Source: an uncultured Thermoanaerobacterales bacterium (lineage in GTDB: Bacteria; Bacillota; Clostridia; Christensenellales; UBA1242). From it: DNA of 6,073 bases. This document shows, piece by piece, positions 1 through 6,073 of this stretch (the first letter of the stretch is position 1; each line of letters starts with the position of its first letter). A program made the translations under genes and the position numbers. The notes below the pieces were generated by a model that did not search any database, was not told the origin of the DNA, and saw only the letters and a program-made list of their open reading frames with translations. The stretch covers positions 1 through 6,073 of the forward strand of contig USTP01000063.1 in the NCBI GenBank assembly GCA_900557695.1, read 5' to 3'.

Positions 1-44
1 CACGCGTAAGATCGTCGGCAGCGTCAGATGTGTATAAGAGACAG
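1..44 (+). other. Nextera i5-side sequencing adapter (not biological)
   Basis: This is synthetic library sequence. Bases 12-44 match the Nextera Read 1 adapter, ending with the 19-base Tn5 mosaic end at 26-44 (AGATGTGTATAAGAGACAG). Bases 1-3 (CAC) fit the end of the P5 primer and bases 4-11 (GCGTAAGA) fit an 8-base i5 index, from memory the one called S517. The genomic insert begins at 45. Nothing upstream of spoIIE beyond 45 can be read as native promoter or neighbouring gene. Confidence 0.98.
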
Positions 45-70
45 ATCTAAAGATGTGCTAATATTTTTTT

Positions 71-2368
71 ATGAAAAAAAAGACAAATGTGCTAATAAAA
101 TATAAGAAAGACATACTGCTGTATTTTGTCTTTTTTATTATAATGCTAGTTTTAAATAGAGCCAGCGTTGTTAAGAGCATATATCCATTTGGTTATTCAT
201 TTGTTTTTGCCCTTGTTTTACTTAACAAAAATGCCATAATTTTATCTATACTATATTTTATATCTGCAGTTATCTACAATTTATCCTTGCCTGGGTTAAT
301 TATAGTTGTTAGCACTGTTTCGGCGCTTCTTCTTTTATACCTGATTTTTAAAATTTTAAAAAAGAATATAAATATTGTCTGTGCAATTATTTTTTCGCTT
401 CTTAGCCAAGTGGGCTACATTTATTTTCATATTTCAACCCCTGCAGAGATTTTTACAACCATTGTTATGCTTGTTGTTGGCTCGCTTTTTATTTACATTG
501 CATCTCAAGCGTTTGGGGCACTTTTTTATAGAGGGCTTCAAAGTAGATTTACTTTAGATGAAAGCATTTGCTTTGCTATATTTTTAATGGCATTTTTCTC
601 GGGACTTTATGGGCTGTATTTGTTTAATGTGAATATAACAACGGCTATAGTTCTCTTTTTGCTACTATGCGTTAGCAGGACTCTTACAAAAGTGTCAACA
701 GTGTATCTATCTGCTATTGCGGGCTTTGGCATGGCGTTTGCCTCGGCGGGCATAACGCAGATAGCAATCTATGTGAGCTTTGGCATTATTAGCACAATTT
801 TTAGTGGGAAGAATAAATGTTTTGGTGTGGTGGCAGTTTTGCTTGCAGATGTTGTTTTTGGCTTATTTTTAAATGCCTATGCCTACTATACTTATTTAAA
901 CATTATCTCTGTTGCTCTTGCAGGAATAATTTATATGTGTTTGCCTGAGAAATTTTTTGAAAAAATTCGTGGCTACTCATATTCCTATGAGGGAAGTTTG
1001 GCAAATGAGTATATTATTAGTGGGCAACGCGAACTGCTTAAAACAAAGCTATTTAAGCTATCTGAGCTTTTTAAACAAATGCAAATAGCTTACAGAAATT
1101 TAAGTGTGGGTGAAATTGATAGGAAAAGCGTTTGCCCCTCTCTTGCAAGCGAACTAATAGCCATGCATTGTAATAATTGCGCAAACAAAGATGTTTGTGC
1201 AGAAAACCAGGGTATTTATAAGGCTGTGGTTGAGCTTTTTGAGTATGGAATGGAAAAAGGCAAGGTTACAATAATTGATGCAAATAATCTTATAACCACT
1301 TCTTGTAGGTGGCTTTCAAGCATGATTTTAGAGATAAATCAAATGCTTAATAGCTACTTTGAATATGAAAAAACTGTTAAAAATCAAGACAGTGGCAAAA
1401 TGCTTGTTTCTAGGCAGTTTGGTGGAACTGGAGATATTTTTAAAGAACTTTCGAATTTCGTGATTGGTGGGGAAAAGATAAACAATAAGCTTGCAAGAGA
1501 AATACTAGACGAGCTTACTCTAAATAGAGTTATTGCAAACGAGGCTATAGTTATTGAGGGCGAAAATGGCGTTAAGAAAGTTGTTTTGGTTGTAAAAAGC
1601 AGTGATGTTTTAAAGCCTGAAATAGAGGAGAGTTTGAGGGCTGTTTTTAGGCTAAATTTTGCCATAGAAGTAAGAAAAATGGCTAGACTTGCTGGATGGA
1701 GCATACTTTGCTATGTTCCAGCTTCTAAGTATGAGATTAGCGTTGGTTATGCTTGCCTTGGCAAAAATCCAGAGAATGTTTCGGGCGACACCTTTAGTTT
1801 AACTAAAATTAGTGAAACAAAAACACTTTTTGCTTTAACTGATGGTATGGGCCATGGAAAGCGTGCAAGAGAGATAGCCTCGGTTGCTCTAGCGCTTGTA
1901 GAAAATTTTTATAAAAGTGGTTTTAAAAGTGAAACTATAATATCTAGTGTAAACAATATATTGCTCTCGGCAAATGAGGAAAACTTTACAACGGTTGACG
2001 CTTGCATTGTAGACCTTTCTAGTGGCACGGCAGACTTTGTTAAACTTGGGGCAAGTGCTAGCATAATTAAAAGCAAGGATACTTGCAGAGTTGTTTCTTT
2101 TGACAATTTGCCTCTTGGAATTATAGAGGGGGCTCAGGCAAGAGCGCAGAAGTTTGTTCTAAAAAGTCAAGACATAATTGTGCTTGCAACAGATGGCGTT
2201 GTTGATACTTTTGATAGTGTAGAAGATTTTAGCAACTTTGTTAACAATGAAAGAGTTATAAATGTGCAGATGCTAGCCGATACAATTTTGGAAGAAGCTG
2301 TGAGTAGGGATAGAGAAAGTAGGGACGATAAAAGCGTTATAGCACTTAAAGTTAGCGAAATTGTTTAG
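71..2368 (+). CDS. spoIIE: Stage II sporulation protein E (membrane-bound PP2C-type serine phosphatase)
   Basis: SpoIIE dephosphorylates the anti-anti-sigma factor SpoIIAA, which releases sigma-F in the forespore. It also associates with FtsZ at the polar septum. The 765-residue product has the family layout. A short basic cytoplasmic tail is followed by roughly ten hydrophobic segments (about residues 14-291). A soluble central region follows (about 300-550), and then a C-terminal PP2C phosphatase domain (about 553-762). PP2C metal-site aspartates are visible: D573 in SGDTF, D591 in TDGMGHG, D708 in ATDGV and D753 in RDDKS. The length is slightly below that of the B. subtilis protein (827 residues). 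The central region has a cysteine cluster: C355, C367, C370 and C376. The frame has a stop at 59-61, so ATG 71 is the first available start. It has no clear Shine-Dalgarno sequence and lies between seven Ts and eight As. Its promoter is outside the fragment. All catalytic motifs are intact, so it is probably functional. Confidence 0.96.
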   Translation: MKKKTNVLIKYKKDILLYFVFFIIMLVLNRASVVKSIYPFGYSFVFALVLLNKNAIILSILYFISAVIYNLSLPGLIIVVSTVSALLLLYLIFKILKKNINIVCAIIFSLLSQVGYIYFHISTPAEIFTTIVMLVVGSLFIYIASQAFGALFYRGLQSRFTLDESICFAIFLMAFFSGLYGLYLFNVNITTAIVLFLLLCVSRTLTKVSTVYLSAIAGFGMAFASAGITQIAIYVSFGIISTIFSGKNKCFGVVAVLLADVVFGLFLNAYAYYTYLNIISVALAGIIYMCLPEKFFEKIRGYSYSYEGSLANEYIISGQRELLKTKLFKLSELFKQMQIAYRNLSVGEIDRKSVCPSLASELIAMHCNNCANKDVCAENQGIYKAVVELFEYGMEKGKVTIIDANNLITTSCRWLSSMILEINQMLNSYFEYEKTVKNQDSGKMLVSRQFGGTGDIFKELSNFVIGGEKINNKLAREILDELTLNRVIANEAIVIEGENGVKKVVLVVKSSDVLKPEIEESLRAVFRLNFAIEVRKMARLAGWSILCYVPASKYEISVGYACLGKNPENVSGDTFSLTKISETKTLFALTDGMGHGKRAREIASVALALVENFYKSGFKSETIISSVNNILLSANEENFTTVDACIVDLSSGTADFVKLGASASIIKSKDTCRVVSFDNLPLGIIEGAQARAQKFVLKSQDIIVLATDGVVDTFDSVEDFSNFVNNERVINVQMLADTILEEAVSRDRESRDDKSVIALKVSEIV

Positions 2369-2377
2369 AAAAACAGA

Positions 2378-2406
2378 TTGTAAAAAGCAAAAAGAATGTG
2401 TATAAT
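2378..2406 (+). promoter_or_regulatory. Predicted sigma-A type promoter for tilS
   Basis: A -35-like TTGTAA (2378-2383, four of six consensus bases) is followed by a 17-base spacer and a perfect -10 TATAAT (2401-2406). Transcription would start near 2412-2414, about 20 bases before the tilS start chosen here. A separate vegetative promoter makes sense because spoIIE should be on only at sporulation, while tilS is needed during growth. I see no terminator between spoIIE and this promoter, so read-through is also possible. The promoter is predicted from sequence alone. Confidence 0.65.
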
Positions 2407-2424
2407 AAATTTGAAAACTGTTTT

Positions 2425-2428
2425 GGAG
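2425..2428 (+). promoter_or_regulatory. Ribosome binding site fixing the tilS start
   Basis: GGAG lies six bases before ATG 2435. The longer in-frame start at ATG 2396 has only an A-rich stretch in front of it and lies upstream of the predicted transcription start. The site therefore supports the shorter protein. Confidence 0.7.
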
Positions 2429-2434
2429 TTTATT

Positions 2435-3772
2435 ATGCAACTTTCTGCAGAAATTTTGGATGGGGTTATTAAAAAGGAAGATAAAGTTGTGGCTGCCGTT
2501 TCAGGTGGGGCAGACTCAATGTGTTTACTTTCACTTTTAAATGAAAAGAGAAAAGACATTAGCTTTTCTCTTTTTGCAGTGCATGTTAACCACAATATTA
2601 GAGATAAAGAGGCAATTCGCGATGAAAAATTTGTTGAAGAGTTTTGCAAAGTAAACAATATAGGGCTAAAAATAGTTCATGTTAAGGCGCTAGACTATGC
2701 AAAAAAGTTTAATAAAAGTATTGAACAGTCAGCACGAGAATTAAGATACGAGGCACTAAACGAGGTTATGCTAGAGTTTAAGGCAAACAAATTGTTTGTT
2801 GCCCACCATATTGGTGACCAAGCGGAAACAGTGCTTATGCATATCTTTCGAGGAAGCTCAATTAAGGGTGCTAGGGGTATGAGCATTGTTAGCGGCAAGA
2901 TTATACGCCCGCTCTTGCCTTTTTCAAAAGAAGAAATACTAGAATATAATAAAAAGCATAATGTTTTCTATGTTGAAGACTCTACAAATAGTGATATTAA
3001 CTACACAAGGAATTTTTTGCGTCAAGAAATTATTCCGCGTTTGGAAACCGTGTATCCAGGGGTAAAAAATGCAATTTGCGCTTTTTCAAATCGTTGCGAT
3101 GTAGACGATGAGTTTATCGAAAGTATGCTTCCCCTTGGGCTGATTGAAATAGACAGAAATAAAACTACAGCATATCTTAAAAGTGAGGTAAAAGATCTTC
3201 ATCTTGCCCTTTCTACAAGGCTTATAAAAAAAGCTTTTGAGGGCCTTAACATATACGCAGATATAGAGATGAAGCATATAAATCAAATTCTAGACCTTTT
3301 TGATATGAAAAATGGAAACAGGGTAGATTTGCCAGTAGGTGCCACGGCATATAAAGAGTATGATAGAGTTGTTATAACAAACAAAAGGGTAAAAAATATA
3401 GCAAGAGAAATTCCTTTTGGCTTTGGAGAGGTGGAATTTAAAGGCTTTGGTAAACTTTGTGTTTGTAATATAACGGGTAAAGAAGACCCTGAGTTTGGGG
3501 ATGGGAACCACTATCTAGACCTAGACAGCATTCCTCTAGGGGCGGTTTGGCGAACTAGGCGTGAGGGCGATACTTTTAAAAAACTAGGTGCTGGAAACAA
3601 AAAACTTAATGATTATTTTACCGACAAGAAGGTTCCACTAAGGCTTAGAGATACTATTCCTGTTTTGGCTGAAAAGTCTACAATTTTAGCTGTTTTTAAC
3701 TTAGATATTGCAGATGGCGTTAAGATCACCGACAAAACGGAGCAGATTGTTAAAATAACCTACGAGAAATAA
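2435..3772 (+). CDS. tilS: tRNA(Ile)-lysidine synthetase
   Basis: TilS uses ATP to attach lysine to the wobble cytidine (C34) of tRNA-Ile(CAU). This changes its codon reading from AUG to AUA and its charging from Met to Ile. It is normally essential, and AUA (ATA) codons are frequent in this window's genes. From ATG 2435 the protein has 445 residues. The N-type ATP pyrophosphatase P-loop SGGADS is at 23-28. The HHIGDQAET segment is at 124-132, and RPLLPFSKEEI is at 158-168. EDSTNSDINYTRNFLR follows at 181-196. The C-terminal TilS domain covers about 360-440, with WRTRREGDTFKKLG and LRLRDTIPVLA. A start at 2396 would add 13 residues, but ATG 2435 has a GGAG six bases upstream and puts the P-loop at the usual distance from the N terminus. 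Position after spoIIE matches the conserved Bacillota order, but hpt and ftsH do not follow. Confidence 0.96.
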   Translation: MQLSAEILDGVIKKEDKVVAAVSGGADSMCLLSLLNEKRKDISFSLFAVHVNHNIRDKEAIRDEKFVEEFCKVNNIGLKIVHVKALDYAKKFNKSIEQSARELRYEALNEVMLEFKANKLFVAHHIGDQAETVLMHIFRGSSIKGARGMSIVSGKIIRPLLPFSKEEILEYNKKHNVFYVEDSTNSDINYTRNFLRQEIIPRLETVYPGVKNAICAFSNRCDVDDEFIESMLPLGLIEIDRNKTTAYLKSEVKDLHLALSTRLIKKAFEGLNIYADIEMKHINQILDLFDMKNGNRVDLPVGATAYKEYDRVVITNKRVKNIAREIPFGFGEVEFKGFGKLCVCNITGKEDPEFGDGNHYLDLDSIPLGAVWRTRREGDTFKKLGAGNKKLNDYFTDKKVPLRLRDTIPVLAEKSTILAVFNLDIADGVKITDKTEQIVKITYEK

Positions 3773-3793
3773 GGTTGTATAAATTACTTTGCG

Positions 3794-3805
3794 TTAATGC
3801 ATTAA
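3794..3805. repeat. Perfect 12-base palindrome next to a promoter
   Basis: TTAATGCATTAA is fully self-complementary and ends two bases before the TTGACA -35 box at 3808. Its position and symmetry fit a binding site for a dimeric regulator, but short AT-rich palindromes also arise by chance. It has no loop and no T-run, so it is not a terminator for tilS. Confidence 0.5.
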
Positions 3806-3807
3806 AC

Positions 3808-3837
3808 TTGACAATGTTTTTAACAAAAAGCTATACT
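3808..3837 (+). promoter_or_regulatory. Predicted sigma-A promoter of the two-gene membrane-protein unit
   Basis: A perfect -35 TTGACA (3808-3813) is followed by an 18-base spacer and a -10 TATACT (3832-3837, five of six consensus bases). Transcription would begin near 3843-3845, leaving a leader of about 15 bases that is mostly ribosome binding site. This is the strongest promoter match in the window. It also rules out the longer reading of the small gene that would start at 3775. Confidence 0.75.
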
Positions 3838-3858
3838 TTAAATATAAAGAGGAGATTT

Positions 3859-3978
3859 ATGGGGCTATTTAGAAGGCGTGGTTTTGGGATAATAAGGTTC
3901 ATATTGTTTGTGATTATTGCAGGCGTTTGTTTGTATTTGCTTCTTCGTGGTCAAGTAAACTCTAATATAGTGTCGTAA
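3859..3978 (+). CDS. Small single-pass membrane protein, 39 residues, function unknown
   Basis: I do not recognise this gene. The product starts MGLFRRRGFG, an arginine-rich stretch expected to stay in the cytoplasm. One hydrophobic helix follows (about residues 10-29), and then a short polar tail, GQVNSNIVS. The ribosome binding site AAAGAGGAG (3846-3854) is strong, though rather close to ATG 3859. The same open frame extends up to 3775, but those codons lie upstream of the predicted transcription start and have no good ribosome site, so the short form is preferred. A dedicated promoter and strong ribosome site argue that it is a real gene. It lies 14 bases before the next gene and is probably co-transcribed with it. 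The two may act together at the membrane, but nothing in the sequence says how. Confidence 0.7.
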   Translation: MGLFRRRGFGIIRFILFVIIAGVCLYLLLRGQVNSNIVS

Positions 3979-3992
3979 AGCAAGGTATTTGT

Positions 3993-4910
3993 ATGGAAAG
4001 CAAGAAGAAGCGGTATACCTTTTTTATTAAGTTGTTTATTGCACTGGCTACTATAGTGGCTGTGGTTTTTTGTGCATATCTTGCTATCGATAAATTAGTT
4101 GTTCCTAAATATTTTAAAGACTATGGAATAAACAACATGCACGATCTTGTTGCCATGGTTAAAACGCTATACAACACGCCAGACGAAAAAGATATTATAA
4201 CCAATGGCTACACTCAGGCGGACCAAAGGTCGGCAGTTAAAAAGTTGATAAGTGCAAACTTTCCAAGCGTTTCTGAAACAGAGTTAGACTATGCAGAAAT
4301 TTCGCAAGGGCTTGATAAAAGTTCTTTGGTTAGTGGACAGTATGAGTTTACCGACCGTGAGATTGCAGGAATTCTAGACCAAATGCTTGATAGTGGAATC
4401 TTAGCAAGCCAGCTTCCAAACTTAAAATATCTAGACACAATAAACATAAACATTCTAGAACTAATTATAACTCCAACTGAGTTTACTGATAACGAGGGGA
4501 ATGTTTATTATGATACCGATAGTGCGAATGTGTCGTTTACCTTTAAGCTAGACACTTCATCTGTTCGAACCCAGATGGCGCACACAATGGATATTCCAAC
4601 CTTTTTCCTAGACATGATAGTTCCAAAAACTATGTATATAACAATTAACTACAACTTGTTTATAGATGAATATGGCGTTTGGCAGGTTGGGGAAGGAAGT
4701 ATTGCTGTTAATGGAAGAACGGCAAAAGATAGTGAAATTTTATTAAATCTTTTAATTGAATTTATCTTCCCTGAGGAGGATCAAATGACTATAGATAAAT
4801 TTTCTATAGAGTTTGGTAATATTTTAATTAAAGGTATGGATATGCTAGGGCAGATTAGAATAAAGGCTAATGTTCAAGCTTCGAGTAATGGTGTTGTGTT
4901 AACTATATAA
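3993..4910 (+). CDS. Membrane-anchored extracytoplasmic protein, 305 residues, function unknown
   Basis: I do not recognise a family with confidence. A lysine-rich N terminus (MESKKKRY) precedes one hydrophobic segment at about residues 11-32. The rest, from about 33, is polar and should lie outside the membrane. C27 lies in the segment, but the preceding residues (VVF) do not form a lipobox, so a lipoprotein is unlikely. A probable helix-rich part (about 45-145, including FTDREIAGILDQML at 119-132) precedes a strand-rich part. The strand-rich part has alternating patterns at about 150-165, 178-188, 212-226 and 233-240, and a last amphipathic stretch follows at about 265-300. The anchor-helix-strand order loosely recalls YpmS/DUF2140-like membrane-tethered proteins, but I see no diagnostic motif and this is only a guess. 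ATG 3993 has AAGG (3982-3985) seven bases upstream. It shares the promoter at 3808 with the small gene before it and ends at the terminator at 4913. Confidence 0.88.
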   Translation: MESKKKRYTFFIKLFIALATIVAVVFCAYLAIDKLVVPKYFKDYGINNMHDLVAMVKTLYNTPDEKDIITNGYTQADQRSAVKKLISANFPSVSETELDYAEISQGLDKSSLVSGQYEFTDREIAGILDQMLDSGILASQLPNLKYLDTININILELIITPTEFTDNEGNVYYDTDSANVSFTFKLDTSSVRTQMAHTMDIPTFFLDMIVPKTMYITINYNLFIDEYGVWQVGEGSIAVNGRTAKDSEILLNLLIEFIFPEEDQMTIDKFSIEFGNILIKGMDMLGQIRIKANVQASSNGVVLTI

Positions 4911-4912
4911 GG

Positions 4913-4938
4913 GCATGGGAAAATCCCCTTGCTTTTTT
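4913..4938 (+). terminator. Intrinsic terminator after the membrane-protein unit
   Basis: The stem pairs GCATGGG (4913-4919) with CCCTTGC (4926-4932). That gives six Watson-Crick pairs with one central T-T mismatch, closed by the six-base loop AAAATC. Six Ts follow directly at 4933-4938. It begins three bases after the upstream stop codon. It should end the transcript from 3808 and separate it from prs, possibly with some read-through because the stem is short. Confidence 0.78.
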
Positions 4939-4969
4939 ATATTGTAAATTTACTTAAAGGAGAAAAAAG

Positions 4970-6025
4970 ATGGGTCATAATAATGGCGATTTAAAAATTC
5001 TATGTTTTGAAAACTATATGGACAGGGTAGACAAGGTGGATAGCGAGCTAAAAGCTCTTAGGCCAAATGAAAATGTTGATAGCTATGTGTCTAAAATAGG
5101 TGCAGTTAAGTTTTCTAATGGCGAGGGCAAGGTGAAACTAGATGTTAGCGTTCGTGGTAAAGACATATATATTATTTCAGATGTTTCCAATTATTCTATA
5201 ACCTACAATATGTATGGCTACACAAATCATATGAGCCCAGATGAGCATTTTCAAGACATAATAAGAACTATCTCTGCAATTGCTGGTAAGGCAAACAGAG
5301 TAAATGTTATTATGCCGCTGCTTTACGCTAGCCGTCAGCATAGGCGAGCAGGTCGTGAATCATTAGATTGTGCCCTTGCCTTAAGGCAACTTGAAAATTT
5401 AGGCGTAAATTCGGTTTTAACCTTTGATGCTCACGACCCAAATGTTCAAAATGCCACCCCAAATGGCAGTTTTGACACCATTTTCCCTGTATACGCAATT
5501 TTAAAGGAATTCATAAAAGATAACATAGATAATATCGACAAAGAGAAAATGGTTGTTGTTAGTCCAGATGCAGGGGCAATGCAAAGAGTAATTCAGTATG
5601 CAAGTATGCTTGGGTTAGATGCAAGCTTATTTTTCAAAAGGCGTGACTATACAAAAGTTGTAAATGGTAAAAACCCAATAATAGCCCATGACTATATGGG
5701 GCCTGATGTTAAAAATCTTGATGCACTAATTGTGGACGACATGATTGCATCGGGCGAGAGTATGCTTGATATTTGCACTCAACTTAAAGCGAGAGGGGCA
5801 AAAAACATGTTTATTATAGCAACTTTTGCGTTTTTTACCGAGGGAACAGCAAAGTTTGATAAACTATATGAAGAGGGCGTTATAAAAAGGGTATACACCA
5901 CAAATGCGGGCTATATTCCAGAAGAAATTAAGAAAAAGCCTTGGCTTAAAGTGGTAGATTTAACTAGGTTTCTTGCCCTTATTATTCACACGCTAAATGA
6001 GGGTGGTAGCCTTTCTCCTTTAATG
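4970..6025 (+). CDS. prs: Ribose-phosphate pyrophosphokinase (PRPP synthetase), 3' end missing
   Basis: The enzyme makes PRPP from ribose 5-phosphate and ATP, feeding purine, pyrimidine, histidine, tryptophan and NAD synthesis. A strong AAAGGAG (4956-4962) lies seven bases before ATG 4970. The visible 352 residues cover both phosphoribosyltransferase-like halves. SVRGKDIYIIS is at 60-70. MPLLYASRQHRRAGRE (115-130) corresponds to the ATP-binding PYxxYARQDR region, and LTFDAHDPNVQ (150-160) to the metal-binding TxDLH region. VVVSPDAGAMQR is at 195-206 and FFKRRD at 221-226. The PRPP/ribose-5-phosphate loop is IVDDMIASGES (254-264). This loop differs from the classical DDMIDTAGT, and the protein is longer than the roughly 315-residue E. 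coli type. Both fit, from memory, a long clostridial subfamily. The last native codon is ATG at 6023-6025. The frame stays open through the adapter, so the final residues are lost, not mutated. No convincing promoter is visible in 4939-4969; TATATT (4938-4943) is a weak -10 candidate without a -35. Confidence 0.95.
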
Positions 6026-6073
6026 CTGTCTCTTATACACATCTCCGAGCCCACGAGACTCGACGTCATCTCG
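6026..6073 (-). other. Nextera i7-side sequencing adapter (not biological)
   Basis: This is synthetic library sequence. Bases 6026-6044 are the reverse complement of the 19-base Tn5 mosaic end seen at 26-44. Bases 6045-6059 continue the reverse complement of the Nextera Read 2 adapter. Bases 6060-6067 (TCGACGTC) fit an i7 index, from memory the one called N729, and 6068-6073 (ATCTCG) begin the P7 side. It interrupts prs in an open frame and would add 16 false residues if translated. Confidence 0.98.

Noticed and set aside
375..557. 60-codon + strand frame inside the spoIIE membrane region
   Set aside because: It is an out-of-frame shadow of hydrophobic codons in spoIIE, with no supporting ribosome site or motif.
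1384..1704. Open frame of 106 codons on the - strand inside spoIIE
   Set aside because: It lies entirely opposite the conserved spoIIE coding sequence, with low-complexity Ser/Leu/Phe-rich translation and no ribosome site. It is a shadow of the real gene, as are the other - strand frames under spoIIE and tilS.
2396..2434. N-terminal extension of TilS from ATG 2396
   Set aside because: No ribosome site, overlap with the predicted -10 box, and a better start with GGAG at 2435.
3773..3807. Possible terminator after tilS
   Set aside because: The palindrome at 3794-3805 has no loop and no following T-run, and no other stem with a T-tract is present.
3775..3858. N-terminal extension of the small membrane protein from 3775
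   Set aside because: It lies upstream of the TTGACA/TATACT promoter and lacks a ribosome site, whereas ATG 3859 has AAAGAGGAG.
26..6044. 19-base perfect inverted repeats at 26-44 and 6026-6044, resembling the ends of a Tn5-like transposon
   Set aside because: They are embedded in Nextera primer and index sequence, and no transposase or cargo typical of a transposon lies between them. They are tagmentation products.
6026..6073. Continuation of the PRPP synthetase reading frame to the end of the window
   Set aside because: These bases are adapter. The frame stays open only by chance, and the true C terminus is not in the window.

Overview
The window is a single sequenced fragment. Illumina Nextera (Tn5 tagmentation) adapter sequence sits at both ends, at 1-44 and 6026-6073. 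The biological insert is therefore 45-6025 (5981 bases), and the adapter bases should be trimmed before any use. The flanking 8-base blocks look like i5 and i7 sample indexes, so this is a library molecule read from end to end, not an assembled chromosome segment.

The insert is AT-rich and densely coding, with every gene on the + strand. It carries a stage II sporulation phosphatase gene (spoIIE), a tRNA(Ile)-lysidine synthetase gene (tilS), two unrecognised membrane-anchored proteins, and a ribose-phosphate pyrophosphokinase (PRPP synthetase) gene cut off by the right-hand adapter. An intact spoIIE means an endospore-forming lineage or a recent descendant. Low GC, an AAAGGAG-type ribosome binding site and a PRPP synthetase of the longer clostridial kind together suggest an uncultured Clostridia-like Bacillota. 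The species cannot be named from the sequence.

Layout: spoIIE (71-2368); a 66-base gap with a good sigma-A type promoter; tilS (2435-3772, starting 13 codons inside its longest open frame); an 86-base gap with a perfect 12-base palindrome directly upstream of a TTGACA/TATACT promoter; a 39-residue single-pass membrane protein (3859-3978); 14 bases later a 305-residue membrane-anchored protein facing outward (3993-4910); an intrinsic terminator (4913-4938); and the PRPP synthetase gene prs (4970-6025, 3' truncated).

The gene pair spoIIE-tilS matches the conserved Bacillus/Clostridium order spoIIE...tilS-hpt-ftsH. Here hpt and ftsH do not follow. A self-contained two-gene unit of unknown membrane proteins, with its own promoter and terminator, lies there instead, followed by prs. 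That unit is the least explained part of the window. I see no mobile element, CRISPR array, RNA gene or defence system. The 19-base inverted repeats at the two ends are library-preparation sequence, not a natural transposon.
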